Below are positions 9,291-19,738 of a stretch of DNA of 64,000 bases, in pieces. The notes beneath the pieces were generated by a model that saw nothing but the letters and a program-made list of their open reading frames with translations, made no database searches and was not told where the DNA came from. The translations under genes were made by a program, and so were the position numbers. The DNA is from Bifidobacterium sp. ESL0790 (GTDB lineage Bacteria > Actinomycetota > Actinomycetes > Actinomycetales > Bifidobacteriaceae), in NCBI RefSeq assembly GCF_029395435.1, contig NZ_CP113915.1, forward strand, positions 1,178,001 through 1,242,000. The letters are read 5' to 3'. Numbering within the stretch: position 1 is the stretch's first letter; the number at the start of each line of letters is the position of its first letter.

Positions 9291-10609
9291 GCAAAAAAGG
9301 ACGGCCCTGGCTCAAAGGCGCGGAGATCGCGGGGCTCTCCCTTGCCATCTACACACTGCTGCTTTGGCTGTTCCTTCTGATCGTCTTCTTCGTCGTCTCG
9401 ATGGAGGAGGGCGGCTCCGGCATCATGGATGCCACCATTCCCATGACCCTCTCGGTCGTGCTGCTGAGCCAAGGAGTGGGCTTCCACGCCGGGTCGATCA
9501 CCCTGACCATCACGCCGTTGCTGCTCACGATCCTTTTCGTGTGGCTGGTCGCGTGGCTCACCAAACGCTTCGCACAGAACTTCAAATCCTACGTCATGGC
9601 GGTGCTGCTCTGGGTGGCGGCCATGTTCCTCTACAGCGTCAACGTCACCGTGGTGCTGGCCGACGCCCTGCCCATCGTCATCGGCAAGACGGCCATCGTC
9701 TTCACCATCGGTTATCTGCTCGGCGCGCTGCCCGGCTCCAAAGCCCTCAAAAACGCGATGGGCAAGGTCCAGTCCACCATCTCCGAACGTGTCTACAAGA
9801 CGTTGTCGCTTGGCATCAAGAACGCCTTGTGGCTGCTGGTGGCCTATCTTGGCGTGGGCCTGGTGACGGTGCTGGTCTGGATCATCCAGAACCACGCCGC
9901 GATGTTCAAGGTCTTCCACCTGGCCGGCATGCAGGTCGGCTCGCGCATCGTCACCACGATCTGCACGCTGGCCTGGCTGCCCAACCTGTGCCTGTGGGCC
10001 GTCTCGTGGCTGTTCGGCGCTGGCTTCTCCATCGGCGACCTCGCGAGCTTCACCCTCTGGTCCGACCACGCCTCGGGCCTTCCCGCGGTGCCCGTCTTCG
10101 GCCTCTTCCCACAGTCGCTCTCCAGCGATGGCGCGCGTGACATCCTCCTGAGCATTCCACTATTGTGCGGGCTGTGCGTGGGCCTCGTCGAGCTCTTCCA
10201 TCCCCAAGGCTTCGCGCTCAACGCCGGCAAGCCGGGCCAGCGCGTCAAAGTCGGCAAACTGATCGTCAACCTGCTGTATCCGTTGGTCACGTTCGTCATC
10301 TCGAGCGTGCTGATGTCGCTGGTCGCCAACCTCGCGTTCGTCTTCTCGTCGGGCGCGTTGGGCCGGTACCGCCTGAGGCATGTGGGCGTGGACGCCGCCG
10401 CGGCCACGCAGGCGGCCGTCAAACCGACCACTATCGGCTTGGGCGCGGCCTGGACCGTAGCCGTCGTCCTCATCGCCGCCATCATCGGCGTGCGCATGCT
10501 CTCCAAGCACCAGAGAAACATCGCGGCGGCGTCCTCCAGCGAAAGCAAATCCGAAGTAGCCAAGACCAAAACAGGCACCCAAGGCGGCGCCGCCCCCGAA
10601 GAACCCTAA
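9287..10609 (+). CDS. DUF6350 family (PerM-like) integral membrane protein
   Basis: The 440-residue protein is very hydrophobic, with roughly eight to ten predicted membrane helices between residues 12 and 405 and a charged, Lys/Thr-rich cytoplasmic tail. Proteins of this kind occur in actinobacteria between sucD and purH and are annotated DUF6350 or cell division protein PerM; the mycobacterial member is linked to division under stress. Here it also lies exactly between sucD (4-base overlap) and purH (39-base gap). I see no catalytic motif, and the family call rests on position and topology. Confidence 0.7.
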   Translation: MSKKGRPWLKGAEIAGLSLAIYTLLLWLFLLIVFFVVSMEEGGSGIMDATIPMTLSVVLLSQGVGFHAGSITLTITPLLLTILFVWLVAWLTKRFAQNFKSYVMAVLLWVAAMFLYSVNVTVVLADALPIVIGKTAIVFTIGYLLGALPGSKALKNAMGKVQSTISERVYKTLSLGIKNALWLLVAYLGVGLVTVLVWIIQNHAAMFKVFHLAGMQVGSRIVTTICTLAWLPNLCLWAVSWLFGAGFSIGDLASFTLWSDHASGLPAVPVFGLFPQSLSSDGARDILLSIPLLCGLCVGLVELFHPQGFALNAGKPGQRVKVGKLIVNLLYPLVTFVISSVLMSLVANLAFVFSSGALGRYRLRHVGVDAAAATQAAVKPTTIGLGAAWTVAVVLIAAIIGVRMLSKHQRNIAAASSSESKSEVAKTKTGTQGGAAPEEP

Positions 10610-10648
10610 GTCAAGATTGTTGTCATATCCCCACAACGGAGGAGGAAC

Positions 10649-12310
10649 ATGAACACGAATCGTCCGATACGCCGCGCGTTGGTGTCGGTCTACGACAAAG
10701 ACGGCATCGAGGTGCTCGCGGAGGCCTTCAAGCGCCAGGGCACGGAGGTCGTGTCAACGGGTTCCACGGCCCGGAGGCTGGGGGAGTTGGGTGTCAAGGT
10801 CACGGAAGTCGAGAAGGTGACCGGATTCCCGGAGAGCCTCGGTGGCAGGGTCAAGACGCTCGACCCGCATATCCACGCCGGCATCCTGGCCGATATGACC
10901 AATCCCGACCAGGCCAAGGAACTTAAGAGGCTTGGCATCAAGCCGTTCGACATGGTCGTCGTCAATCTCTATCCCTTCGCCGACACCGTACGTTCCGGAG
11001 CTGGCGAGTCCGACGTCATCGAGAAGATCGACATCGGCGGGCCTTCCATGATCCGCGCAGCGGCGAAGAACAGCGCGAGTGTCGCCGTGATCACCGACCC
11101 GGAGGATTACCAGCTCGCGGCCCAACGCGTCGACTCCGGTGAGGGATTCACGCTTGATGAACGCCGTTGTCTGGCCGCCAAGGCCTTCGCCAGGACGGCC
11201 TCGTATGACGCCACAATCACCGAATGGACCAGCAAGCATTGGGCCAAGCCCGGCACCATCAACGTTCCGCCGGTGAATGCCGATGAGAGCAATGACGCGA
11301 CTAACGCCGCCAAAACAACGGCCCCGGCCGACAATCCTCAATTCCCGCCGACCTTCACGCGCACCTGGGAACGGGCCCACACGCTGCGCTACGGCGAGAA
11401 CCCGCACCAGCAGGCCTGCCTCTACGCCGACGGTCTTGACCGCGACGGCTTCGCCCATGCCGAGCAGCTCAACGGCAAGCCGATGAGCTACAACAACTAT
11501 GTGGACGCCGACGCCGCCTGGCGCGCCGTCTGGGATTTCGCGCCACAGATCGCCGTGGCCGTCTGCAAGCACAACAACCCCTGCGGCCTGGCCATCGGCG
11601 AGACCGTGGCCGAGGCGCATCTCAAGGCCCACGCCTGCGACCCGATGAGCGCCTACGGCGGCGTCATCGCCGCGAACAGCACGGTCACCCTGGAGATGGC
11701 GCAGAACGTGCGCCCGATTTTCACCGAGGTCATCGTCGCCCCCGACTATGAGCCCGAGGCGCTGGAGCTGCTGAAGACCAAGAAGAAGAACCTGAGGATC
11801 TTGCGCGTGGCGAACCGACCTCACACCCGGACACAGTTCCGCCAGATCGACGGCGGCGTGCTCGTCCAATCCATCGACCGCATCGACGCCGAGGGCGACG
11901 ACTCCGCCAACTGGCAGCTGGTCTCCGGCGATCCTGCGGACAGGGCCACGCTCAAGGATCTGGCCTTCGCATGGCGGGCCATTCGCTGCGTCAAGTCGAA
12001 CGCGATCCTGCTGGCCCACGACCAAGCCACGGTCGGCATCGGCATGGGTCAGGTCAACCGCGTGGATTCCTGCCACTTGGCCGTGGAGCGCGCCAACACA
12101 CTGGCCGACGGCGAAAACCGGGCCAAGGGTTCGGTGGCGGCCTCGGACGCGTTCTTCCCGTTCGCCGATGGCGCCGAAGCACTGATCGACGCGGGTGTGA
12201 AGGCCATCGTGCAACCTGGCGGCTCGATCCGCGACCAGGAGGTCATCGACGCGGCGCAGACGCATGGCACCACCATGTATCTGACGCACACCCGCCATTT
12301 CTTCCACTGA
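10649..12310 (+). CDS. purH: Bifunctional AICAR formyltransferase / IMP cyclohydrolase
   Basis: PurH performs the last two steps of de novo IMP synthesis. The 553-residue protein has an N-terminal MGS-like cyclohydrolase domain ([19 protein letters not shown], about 8-150) and a C-terminal transformylase domain ([24 protein letters not shown], and [15 protein letters not shown] near the end). A polar Asn/Thr/Ala-rich insert at about 207-232 lies between the domains and makes it a little longer than E. coli PurH. GGAGGAGG precedes the ATG. There is no obvious purine-responsive leader in the 39-bp gap. Confidence 0.96.
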   Translation: MNTNRPIRRALVSVYDKDGIEVLAEAFKRQGTEVVSTGSTARRLGELGVKVTEVEKVTGFPESLGGRVKTLDPHIHAGILADMTNPDQAKELKRLGIKPFDMVVVNLYPFADTVRSGAGESDVIEKIDIGGPSMIRAAAKNSASVAVITDPEDYQLAAQRVDSGEGFTLDERRCLAAKAFARTASYDATITEWTSKHWAKPGTINVPPVNADESNDATNAAKTTAPADNPQFPPTFTRTWERAHTLRYGENPHQQACLYADGLDRDGFAHAEQLNGKPMSYNNYVDADAAWRAVWDFAPQIAVAVCKHNNPCGLAIGETVAEAHLKAHACDPMSAYGGVIAANSTVTLEMAQNVRPIFTEVIVAPDYEPEALELLKTKKKNLRILRVANRPHTRTQFRQIDGGVLVQSIDRIDAEGDDSANWQLVSGDPADRATLKDLAFAWRAIRCVKSNAILLAHDQATVGIGMGQVNRVDSCHLAVERANTLADGENRAKGSVAASDAFFPFADGAEALIDAGVKAIVQPGGSIRDQEVIDAAQTHGTTMYLTHTRHFFH

Positions 12311-12666
12311 TAGTCGTCGCGCCACTAGCTCCGTGAGGAGGGCGGCAAAATAAGCCCAAAAAAATAAGTCAACGCCGAAACGAACCAAATACTCAGGCAA
12401 GCGGGATACATCCGCCATATTCACGGATATATTCGCAATCCAGATGTGCTCAAACACACGTGTGAAATCCGCCGCCAAGGTTCGTTTCGGTGTTGTTGTA
12501 TATCCGAATCAATGAGATGAATATCAACTGCGATATTCTCTTCTAGACCGCACGCAACCATCGACCAACCGCGCAAATGGCATGAGTCGAATTAGAATGG
12601 GCCGCAGTTCGCAAAACGCGGCCCGGCAACGGGCGGCGCACGAAACATCCGGCGAAAGGCGACGAC
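12311..12666. other. Intergenic region after purH
   Basis: These 356 bases contain no convincing coding frame. The visible structure is a long, widely spaced inverted repeat (12370-12386 with 12479-12495) described separately, a CACACGTGTG palindrome near 12455, and the ribosome site of the DUF3017 gene (GAAAGG just before 12667). I see no clear terminator for purH. Confidence 0.6.
12370..12495. repeat. 126-bp element bounded by 17-bp inverted repeats
   Basis: CAACGCCGAAACGAACC at 12370-12386 is complementary to 12479-12495 except for one position that can form a G-U pair. The 92-bp interior holds the CACACGTGTG palindrome. No flanking target duplication is evident. The arrangement could be a miniature mobile element, a structured RNA downstream of purH, or a paired regulator site. 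Confidence 0.45.
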
Positions 12667-12954
12667 ATGTCAGCACACCATCCCTTTGTCTCCGAGGACA
12701 ACGAGGGAAAGCCCGCATTCGAGTGGGCCGTGGCCCTCATCGTCGTCGCCTGCGCCGTCATCGCCGCCATGGGACACACGATGGCCGCCACAGTGGTGTT
12801 CGCTGTGACGGCCATCGCGACCGGGCTGATCCGCTTGATTCTGCGGAACCGGAGCCCTTGGAAGATTCGTTCCATCGGCTTCGACGCCTTTATCGGCATC
12901 GCGCTCGGCATCGGATTGCTTGTTGTTTATTTCAGCATCAGGTTGATGCTCTGA
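12667..12954 (+). CDS. DUF3017 family small membrane protein
   Basis: The 95-residue protein has a short charged N-terminus and three hydrophobic helices (about 18-37, 40-57 and 72-92) with a basic RLILRNRSPWKIRS loop. Actinobacterial proteins of this size and topology near purine or folate genes are assigned to DUF3017; their function is unknown. It has its own GAAAGG ribosome site and lies convergent to the aquaporin gene, 31 bases away. Confidence 0.65.
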   Translation: MSAHHPFVSEDNEGKPAFEWAVALIVVACAVIAAMGHTMAATVVFAVTAIATGLIRLILRNRSPWKIRSIGFDAFIGIALGIGLLVVYFSIRLML

Positions 12955-12985
12955 GCGTTACCGCCCAAAACCATTACTGAGGCCA

Positions 12986-14002
12986 TTACTTAGCCTCGGA
13001 ATCCTCATCGGATTCAGAACCTGACTCGGGAGCGGAAGGCGAGTCGAGCGAAGGCATCTCGAAGTTGCCCTGCGCATCGTCGTTTCCGGGCGCCTCATTG
13101 TTCTCCGCGACGTTGATGGCCTCGTCGAACTGGGCCTGCGCCTCGGCGGGAACCTCTTCAGCACCGAAATCGGCGACATCCGCGACCTGCATGTTGGCCT
13201 TGTCGGCGAGCTTGTCGGAGATGAGCTGACCCAGAATCAGCACCAGCGCGACCACGGCGGCCGCGAGAATCGGGCAGATCCAGAAGAGCCAGAGCTGGCT
13301 GACAGGGTTGACGGCCAGGCCAGATTTCATGGTGAAGAGGGCGATGCCGGTGGAACGCGCCGGGTTGAGCGACGCGCCGGTGATCGGATAGGTGAAGGTG
13401 ACGCCGAGCGCATAGGCCGCGCCCATGGCGAGAGCCGAGGCGGAAGTGGCCTTGCCGTCCTCATCGAGCGTACGCATGGCGACCGCGACGATGATGGCCA
13501 CGGCGATCACCTCGACGGCAATGGCGAGCCAGACGCCGAAGGTCACCTTGGCGTTGGCCAGCTGCGTGTCGGAAATCGAGCCCTTAGCGAAGCCGTTGAC
13601 GGCGTTGGCGAACCACATCTTCGCCGTGGCGGTCTGGGAGGTGGGGATGATGAGCTTGACGACGCCACCGGCGGCGATGCCACCGAGGATCTGGGCGACG
13701 ATGTAGAGGACGCCATCAAGGAACTTGGTCTTGTAGGTCAGCATCGCGGCCAGCGTGACGGCCGGGTTGAACTGGCCGCCCGAAAGCTTGCCGAAGACCA
13801 CGGTCATGACCGCGTAGGCCAGGCCTGTGGCGATGGCGATCAGGAAGATGCTCGGGCCATAGAGCGCCGGGCTCAACGCCGAGACCATGTAGATGGCCAC
13901 GAAGATGAAGAAGCTGCCGACGAACTCACCGCCCGCTGCGGAAAACATCTTGGGCACATTCCTGCCCTTGCCACCATTATGCTGTGATTGCGCTTGTGTC
14001 AT
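12986..14002 (-). CDS. MIP-family aquaporin, AqpZ-like
   Basis: The 338-residue protein has six predicted membrane helices and both NPA boxes: GGQFNPAVTL near residue 80 and ASLNPARSTG near residue 210. The second box is followed by Ser rather than the Asp of glycerol facilitators, which favours a water channel of the AqpZ type. It is much longer than AqpZ owing to a roughly 80-residue acidic, Ser/Glu/Asn-rich C-terminal tail. A good ribosome site (AAAAGGAATGC) precedes the ATG. Transport of glycerol or small solutes remains possible. Confidence 0.85.
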   Translation of the reverse strand: MTQAQSQHNGGKGRNVPKMFSAAGGEFVGSFFIFVAIYMVSALSPALYGPSIFLIAIATGLAYAVMTVVFGKLSGGQFNPAVTLAAMLTYKTKFLDGVLYIVAQILGGIAAGGVVKLIIPTSQTATAKMWFANAVNGFAKGSISDTQLANAKVTFGVWLAIAVEVIAVAIIVAVAMRTLDEDGKATSASALAMGAAYALGVTFTYPITGASLNPARSTGIALFTMKSGLAVNPVSQLWLFWICPILAAAVVALVLILGQLISDKLADKANMQVADVADFGAEEVPAEAQAQFDEAINVAENNEAPGNDDAQGNFEMPSLDSPSAPESGSESDEDSEAK

Positions 14003-14083
14003 ATTGCATTCCTTTTCACATTATGTTCCCGGCGTCAGGACGCCGCGCAAATACCAATGCTAGCAGGAGGCGCGTAAGTCCTG

Positions 14084-14089
14084 TATAAT
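14084..14089 (+). promoter_or_regulatory. Possible -10 element of the pseudouridine synthase gene
   Basis: TATAAT lies 134 bases before the 14223 start in the gap between the divergent aquaporin and pseudouridine synthase genes. No good -35 hexamer is visible 16-18 bases upstream. The predicted leader contains a small hairpin, CGGCC/GGCCG at 14177-14192. Confidence 0.3.
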
Positions 14090-14222
14090 AGTTTCGTTAT
14101 CGTGTTCAACACCGCGACGCGTGTCTTATGCCGCCCGGCTGATATCATGATTTTTCATTTCTGTACGCGACGGAACCGGCCATATAAGGCCGATAATTCC
14201 GCATGGCCACGTTGGGAGAACG

Positions 14223-14996
14223 ATGCCACACGCATATTCCCGCGCCGAGAAGGCGCATCAAGATAATAACGAGGGCGTCCGCCTTCAAAAGGTGCTGGCG
14301 CAAGCCGGTTTCGGCTCGCGGCGCAAGTGCGAGCAGATCATCACCGACGGCCGCGTTGAGGTCGACGGCGAGCTGACCACCGAGCTGGGCACCCGCGTCG
14401 ACCCGCACAAGCAGCAGATCCGTGTGGACGGCTCTCGCATCCGGCTTGACACCCGCCACATCACCCTGGCGCTCAACAAGCCCAAGAAGGTGCTTTCGAC
14501 CATGGACGACCCCAAGGGCCGCTTCACGTTGCGCGACATCGTCGGCGACAGGTACGAGCGCATCTTCCACATGGGCCGCCTCGATTACGATTCCGAGGGT
14601 CTGATCCTGATGACCAACGACGGCGAGCTGAGCCAGCACGTGATGCACCCGCGTTACGAGGTCAAGAAGACCTATATCGCCACGCTTGAGGGGCGTATCA
14701 GCGGCAACGTGTGCCGTCGCCTGGTCACCCAGGGCGTGAACCTTGACGACGGGCTCATTCGCCTCGACCACTGCGCCATCATCGACTCCAAGCGCGACGA
14801 GACGATGGTCAAGGTCGTGCTGCATTCGGGCAAGAACCGCATCGTCCGCCGCATCTTCGGCGCCATCGGCTTCCCGGTGCGCCGCCTGGTGCGCACGCAG
14901 ATCGGACCCATCAAGCTCGGCGAGATCAAGCCGGGCTCCTACCGTGTGCTTTCGCAGACCGAGGTGCGCACGCTTTCCAAGGAGGTCGGACTGTGA
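14223..14996 (+). CDS. Pseudouridine synthase, RsuA/RluB family
   Basis: The 257-residue protein has an N-terminal S4 RNA-binding domain ([22 protein letters not shown], about 18-40) and an RsuA/RluB catalytic domain. The conserved motif is [21 protein letters not shown], with the catalytic Asp of GRLDYDSEG, followed by [16 protein letters not shown]. It isomerises a uridine in ribosomal RNA. RluB (23S) and RsuA (16S) cannot be told apart safely here. Its stop overlaps the cmk-der start by 4 bases, the usual actinobacterial order with scpB missing from view. Confidence 0.9.
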   Translation: MPHAYSRAEKAHQDNNEGVRLQKVLAQAGFGSRRKCEQIITDGRVEVDGELTTELGTRVDPHKQQIRVDGSRIRLDTRHITLALNKPKKVLSTMDDPKGRFTLRDIVGDRYERIFHMGRLDYDSEGLILMTNDGELSQHVMHPRYEVKKTYIATLEGRISGNVCRRLVTQGVNLDDGLIRLDHCAIIDSKRDETMVKVVLHSGKNRIVRRIFGAIGFPVRRLVRTQIGPIKLGEIKPGSYRVLSQTEVRTLSKEVGL

Positions 14997-17128
14997 TACG
15001 AGTAGCCATCGACGGGCCCGCGGGCGTGGGCAAATCCTCGACCTCCAAGGCGCTGGCCAAATACTTCGACTACGCCTATCTCGACACCGGCGCGATGTAC
15101 CGGGCCGCGGCCTGGTGGTGCATGAGCCAGGGCGCCGATCTGGACGCCGAACAAGTGGACGAGCAGACCATCACCGAAATGGTGGGGGAGCTCTTCACCG
15201 GCGATCACTTCGATATCGGCGTCGACCCGGACGACCCGTTCGTCTCGGTGGACGGCGAGGACATCAGCGAGGCGATCCGCGATTCGGCCGTCTCCACGCA
15301 TGTCTCGAAGGTCTCCAACATCATCCCCGTACGCCATCTGCTTATCGCGGCGCAGCAGGCCTATATCAACCGCGAGGCCGACGCCGACTCCTTCTCCAAG
15401 GGGGCGGGCGTGGTGGCCGAGGGGCGTGACATCACCACCGTGGTGGCTCCCGACGCCGAGGTGCGCGTGCTGTTGACCGCGCGTCCGGAAGTGCGCCAGG
15501 CACGACGCACCGGGCAGGCTCAGGAAGGGGTGGGCGCCGAGAACGTCGCCGCTCGCGACAAGGCCGACGCCAAGACCACGAGCTTCCTCAAGGCCGCCGA
15601 CGGCGTGACCACCGTCGACAACTCCGACCTCACCTTCGAGCAGACGCTTGACCAACTGGTGCAGCTGGTCGACGATGCCGTGGAGGAACAGGAATACGCG
15701 CGTTACGCCGCCAACCTCGAGGGCTATGACCTCGACGAGGAGGACCAGGCGCTGCTCGCGGGAACCGGCGACGAAGGCCGCTCGGCCGCCCGTGAGAAGG
15801 CCGTGGGCGTGCTCGCGGTGGTCGGACGGCCGAACGTCGGCAAGTCGACGCTGGTCAACCGTATCCTCGGCCGTCGCGCCGCCGTCGTGGAGGACACTCC
15901 CGGCGTCACCCGCGACCGCGTGAGCTATGACGCGGAATGGGCCGGCACCGAGTTCAAGCTGGTCGACACGGGCGGCTGGGAGAGCGACGTGGAGGGCATC
16001 GAATCCGCCATCGCCTCGCAGGCCCAGGTGGCCGTGGGGCTTTCGGACGCGGTGATCTTCGTGGTCGACGGGCAGGTGGGCATCACCTCCACCGACCAGC
16101 GCATCGTCCAGATGCTGCGCGAATCCGGCAAGCCCGTGATACTCGCGGTCAACAAGGTCGACGACGGTTCCAACGAATACCTGACCGCCGAATTCTGGAA
16201 GCTCGGCATGGGGGAGCCCTACGGCATCTCGGCCATGCACGGCAGGGGAGTCGGCGATTTGCTCGACGTGGCGGTCGACACCCTGGCGAAGGCCAAGAAG
16301 ACCTCCGGATTCCTCACGCCCACCGACCTGCGTCGCGTGGCGCTGATCGGACGGCCGAACGTCGGCAAGTCCTCGCTGCTCAACGAGCTGGCCCACGAGG
16401 AACGCGCCGTGGTCAACGATCTGGCCGGAACGACGCGCGACCCGGTGGACGAGGTCATCACCATCGACGGGCAGAAATGGCTCTTCATCGACACCGCCGG
16501 CATCAAGCGCAGGCTGCACAAGCTCTCCGGAGCCGAGTACTACTCGTCGCTGCGCACCCAGGCCGCCATCGAGCGCTCCGAGCTCGCCCTGGTGCTCTTC
16601 GACGCCTCGCAACCCATCGCCGACCAGGACCTCAAGGTGATGAGCCAGGCCGTGGACGCCGGACGCGCCATCGTGCTGGTCTTCAACAAGTGGGACCTGA
16701 TGGACGACTTCGACCGCCAGCGCCTCGAGCGGCTGTGGCAGACCGAATTTGACCGCGTCACCTGGGCGCAGCGAGTGAACCTCTCGGCGAAGACCGGCTG
16801 GCACACCAACCGCCTGCTTTCCGCGATGAACGGCGCGCTCGAGTCGTGGGACCAGCGCATACCCACCGGCAAGCTCAACTCATTCCTCGGACGCATCCAG
16901 TCGGCGCACCCGCATCCGCTGCGTGGTGGCAAGCAGCCGCGCATCCTCTTCGCCACCCAGGCGTCGACCAGGCCACCGCGCTTCGTCATCTTCGCCACCG
17001 GGTTCTTGGAGCACGGCTACCGCCGTTACATCGAGCGCCAGCTGCGCGAGGAGTATGGCTTCGAAGGCACCCCGATCCAGATCTCGGTGCACATCCGCGA
17101 GCGCAAGGCCAATAAAAAGAAGAAGTAG
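14993..17128 (+). CDS. cmk-der: Fused cytidylate kinase and ribosome-assembly GTPase Der
   Basis: One 711-residue frame carries two enzymes. Residues 1 to about 225 are (d)CMP kinase, with P-loop GPAGVGKSS near the N-terminus and [10 protein letters not shown]. Residues about 260-711 are Der (EngA), with two G domains ([12 protein letters not shown] and [12 protein letters not shown]), matching NKVD and NKWD motifs, and a KH-like C-terminal domain. Cmk phosphorylates CMP/dCMP and Der assists 50S assembly. In many actinobacteria the two genes are adjacent; the frame here has no stop between them. The start is GTG behind AAGGAGG, inside the preceding gene. Confidence 0.95.
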   Translation: MIRVAIDGPAGVGKSSTSKALAKYFDYAYLDTGAMYRAAAWWCMSQGADLDAEQVDEQTITEMVGELFTGDHFDIGVDPDDPFVSVDGEDISEAIRDSAVSTHVSKVSNIIPVRHLLIAAQQAYINREADADSFSKGAGVVAEGRDITTVVAPDAEVRVLLTARPEVRQARRTGQAQEGVGAENVAARDKADAKTTSFLKAADGVTTVDNSDLTFEQTLDQLVQLVDDAVEEQEYARYAANLEGYDLDEEDQALLAGTGDEGRSAAREKAVGVLAVVGRPNVGKSTLVNRILGRRAAVVEDTPGVTRDRVSYDAEWAGTEFKLVDTGGWESDVEGIESAIASQAQVAVGLSDAVIFVVDGQVGITSTDQRIVQMLRESGKPVILAVNKVDDGSNEYLTAEFWKLGMGEPYGISAMHGRGVGDLLDVAVDTLAKAKKTSGFLTPTDLRRVALIGRPNVGKSSLLNELAHEERAVVNDLAGTTRDPVDEVITIDGQKWLFIDTAGIKRRLHKLSGAEYYSSLRTQAAIERSELALVLFDASQPIADQDLKVMSQAVDAGRAIVLVFNKWDLMDDFDRQRLERLWQTEFDRVTWAQRVNLSAKTGWHTNRLLSAMNGALESWDQRIPTGKLNSFLGRIQSAHPHPLRGGKQPRILFATQASTRPPRFVIFATGFLEHGYRRYIERQLREEYGFEGTPIQISVHIRERKANKKKK

Positions 17129-17151
17129 GGCCGTCTGTCCGAGGCGTTGGT

Positions 17152-17196
17152 GAAGTGGGTTGATTGGTTTGCTGATCGGCCCACTTCTCTTATTTT
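17152..17196 (+). terminator. Terminator of cmk-der
   Basis: GAAGTGGG (17152-17159) pairs with CCCACTTC (17180-17187), extended inward by a six-pair, partly G-U stem. The U-rich tail TCTTATTTT follows. Confidence 0.75.
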
Positions 17197-17249
17197 CCTT
17201 GACACCCCCTCTGACACCTCTGAAAAAGAATCATCCGCGCCACGCCGTC

Positions 17250-17278
17250 TAGACGGTCGGGGCGAACAGTGCTAAACT
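17250..17278 (+). promoter_or_regulatory. Possible promoter of tRNA-Pro
   Basis: A -10-like TAAACT (17273-17278) lies 17 bases after a weak -35-like TAGACG (17250-17255), which would start transcription about 20 bases before the tRNA. A CCGTCTAGACGG palindrome (17245-17256) overlaps the -35 region. Confidence 0.35.
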
Positions 17279-17304
17279 AACAACTCGGTGCTTTTAGCAC
17301 TGTT

Positions 17305-17306
<2 letters not shown>
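17263..17306 (+). repeat. Perfect 14-bp inverted repeat overlapping the tRNA-Pro 5' end
   Basis: CGAACAGTGCTAAA (17263-17276) is exactly complementary to 17293-17306. The second arm includes the first two bases of the mature tRNA, and the first arm covers the -10-like TAAACT. It could be an operator, a leader hairpin competing with the acceptor stem, or an old recombination site. Confidence 0.6.
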
Positions 17307-17378
<72 letters not shown>

Positions 17379-17385
17379 CGAATAG

Positions 17386-17429
17386 AGCCTGGAATTCTCA
17401 TGTTTTTGCTAACGTAAGAATTCCAGGCT
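17386..17429 (+). terminator. Terminator after tRNA-Pro
   Basis: The arms AGCCTGGAATTCT (17386-17398) and AGAATTCCAGGCT (17417-17429) are perfectly complementary over 13 bp. They follow the tRNA by 7 bases, with a short TTT after the 3' arm. Confidence 0.65.
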
Positions 17430-17492
17430 TTGCTGAATCCGGACGGGAAGCCTACGAACCTTGAACGAACAAGAGCGCGGCAGGTGGCTACG

Positions 17493-19058
17493 ATGAAGTA
17501 TTACAAAAATTGGCGAGAAGCGGAAGCCATCGAGCCGTTGCTGCGAGAATATGGCTGGCATGCCTCATCCAGTGAGGATAATCTGCTGAACTTGGAGACA
17601 TGGCATGATGCGCAACTGCCTTCTTCGCTCAAAAAGCCTTCTTGCACCGTGACGATACTGGACGACGGTTCTTTCAAGGTGCAAATGCTTAATGAGTCAT
17701 ATCGTCGCATGGCGGGCAGGAGAATGACGTCCCTGGTGCGTTCCCTGCCGGCTTTGCAAGTCGACTTGGCACTGCGTTTGACGTCTTTTTACGGTCCGGG
17801 CGAGGACGCCTCGGATTGGGTGCGTGATGAGTGTTTGAAAAACCTGCGTTGGAAATCCGACTTGCAGGGGCTCTTGGACTATTGGGACGGCAGGCCTGGA
17901 GAGTTGCCGGACGTGCAGGGAATGGTCGATCCTCGATGGTTTTCGGTTGGCCGCTGGGAAACGGGCAAAATATGCCTGGTCGACACAGGAAGCGACGAGC
18001 TGTATCGGCTCGCTTATGTCGCCAATGAAGGAATGAAACGCCGGTTTTCACAAGGTGAGTTTCTCGATGAGGATCTATGCTCGTGCCTGCCGTATGCGGA
18101 GGCCACGCGCAGGATGTTCGAGGCCGCGAGGAACCTGCAATGGGTGTGGTCCGTCGTTGATGGCCTCGATGTGGAAGTGGACGACGCCGTGCGTGAGGTG
18201 GTGACGTGGTGGTCGCAGGTGGACGAATTGACGGCGCGCCCATTCGAGCAGAAGGACAGAAGCCCGAAGAGGCTTTTCACGAAGACATCCAAGCCATCGA
18301 CCCCACCTCACCAAGCGAACGTGCGAATAGAGTCAGAGGCCGACCAGAATGTCGAAAGAATCCTGAACCCCCAGCTATATCGATATGGATGGCACACGCA
18401 ATGGAAAGGCAGCGGCGTCATAGATCTGAATCCAACCCATTATCACGGGCACGCCTTGTCAGTGCGAGCGCGTGAGGACGGGTCGTTCGAAATTCATAGC
18501 AAGGATGAGGATCATGGGCATATCGACAGGCAGATTGCCGTGGTGCATTCTCTGCCGGCCTTGCAATTGAGAATAGAGCTGTTGATGGCCTATGACGAAG
18601 ATGGCACGGGCCGGGCTGTCACCGACGCCATTCGAAAGGAACGCAGAAAACAGTATGTGACGGGACGTTGGCTGCATGAATTGCTGTATGACTGGGAGGG
18701 CCTGCCGTGGAACATACCAGACACCTATGGCCTGGTCGGGTCCTGCTGGTTTTCGGCCGGCAAGTGGGTGACAGGCGCGGTATGCCTGGTGGAGACCACA
18801 CAGCGAGCGCCAAATGGTTTCCGGCTATATCGCTTGGGATACGTGCCCGATGACGCAACGAGGGACCGATATCTGACGAACGGGTTCCAAAAGGACGATG
18901 AGTGCAAGGACCTTACCTACATCGATGGCGTGCGCGCGATGCTCAACCTTGCGTCGGATCTGCAACGGGTATGGTCGATTGTCGATGACCTGGGCATTGA
19001 GCTGAACGATGAGGCGCGTGCGCTCGTGACCGCACACGTACGTAGAGAACTGCATTGA
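17493..19058 (+). CDS. Unrecognised protein made of two homologous halves
   Basis: I chose ATG 17493 (521 residues) because AGGTGG lies 5 bases upstream; a TTG at 17430 sits inside the tRNA terminator. No known family was recognised. The two halves, roughly 10-235 and 280-520, share blocks in the same order: YGWHAS/YGWHTQ, SLPALQVDL/SLPALQLRI, PDVQGMVDPRWFSVGRWETG against PDTYGLVGSCWFSAGKWVTG, CLVDT/CLVET, and NLQWVWSVVDGL against DLQRVWSIVDDL. This shows internal duplication and divergence. The protein is rich in Trp, Asp and Glu, and I see no signal peptide, membrane helix or nuclease-type motif. It is the first gene after tRNA-Pro. Confidence 0.8.
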   Translation: MKYYKNWREAEAIEPLLREYGWHASSSEDNLLNLETWHDAQLPSSLKKPSCTVTILDDGSFKVQMLNESYRRMAGRRMTSLVRSLPALQVDLALRLTSFYGPGEDASDWVRDECLKNLRWKSDLQGLLDYWDGRPGELPDVQGMVDPRWFSVGRWETGKICLVDTGSDELYRLAYVANEGMKRRFSQGEFLDEDLCSCLPYAEATRRMFEAARNLQWVWSVVDGLDVEVDDAVREVVTWWSQVDELTARPFEQKDRSPKRLFTKTSKPSTPPHQANVRIESEADQNVERILNPQLYRYGWHTQWKGSGVIDLNPTHYHGHALSVRAREDGSFEIHSKDEDHGHIDRQIAVVHSLPALQLRIELLMAYDEDGTGRAVTDAIRKERRKQYVTGRWLHELLYDWEGLPWNIPDTYGLVGSCWFSAGKWVTGAVCLVETTQRAPNGFRLYRLGYVPDDATRDRYLTNGFQKDDECKDLTYIDGVRAMLNLASDLQRVWSIVDDLGIELNDEARALVTAHVRRELH

Positions 19059-19200
19059 CGTAGCCATATTCGGGTTCCGGCACACCGTCATCCGCTAACA
19101 CGATTCATATCGTCTCTAAAAGATAGAAAGGTGCAAGGCAAAGTTCCGATTGAAACGAGGCGAAACAGCATTCCGATCTGATCAGGCCAACGATTTTGGG

Positions 19201-19719
19201 TCATTTACTTTGTGCGTAGTTGAGAAGGATGACTTGGACCTTAGGCATGAGTTTGTGGATGAGCATAAGATTCGCGGCAAACACCAAGAGCGCGGCGACC
19301 TGCCAGAGCAAATAAACTGGCATTCCCGACCGATCGATGCGCCAGTAGCTGATGATGAGCCAGATCATGAACGGCATCTCAATCAGCGAGGTGATGGCGC
19401 CGGGGATATAGCCGAACACTAGTGGGCAGGTGAAGATGTGTACGGAAAGATGGAAGGTATAGGCCACGCAGCTTGCCAGATACAGAGTCGTGTTGCCGGC
19501 GAGTTCACAAACAATAGAGACAACGACAAGCACCACCATCTCCTCAGCCACACCGGAGCAAAGCGCCGGACCGTCCGTGGTGACGCCGAAAGCCCGTCGC
19601 TCGATAAGGCTCGCGCTGCCCGACTCCCGCCGTTTCCACGCGGGCACCAAGATCATCTCCTCGAAGTCGTGAAGAATGAAGACAATGGGCAGGATCCAAT
19701 AGCTTAAGAATATCGACAC
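19201..19719 (-). CDS. HXXEE-domain membrane protein
   Basis: The 172-residue protein shows the eponymous motif HDFEE at residues 17-21 in the first hydrophobic segment, with four or five further predicted helices. HXXEE proteins are small, uncharacterised membrane proteins whose clustered His and Glu residues suggest metal binding or a membrane-bound enzyme. The start is GTG with GGAAAGG upstream. It is transcribed away from a TetR regulator, with a palindrome 20 bases before its start, so repression by that TetR protein is a reasonable inference. Confidence 0.75.
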   Translation of the reverse strand: MSIFLSYWILPIVFILHDFEEMILVPAWKRRESGSASLIERRAFGVTTDGPALCSGVAEEMVVLVVVSIVCELAGNTTLYLASCVAYTFHLSVHIFTCPLVFGYIPGAITSLIEMPFMIWLIISYWRIDRSGMPVYLLWQVAALLVFAANLMLIHKLMPKVQVILLNYAQSK

Positions 19720-19738
19720 GATATCGGCCTTTCCGTCA

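Noticed and set aside
10754-12478. A 574-residue minus-strand open frame opposite purH
   Set aside because: purH is unmistakable on the plus strand, so this is a GC-driven shadow frame.
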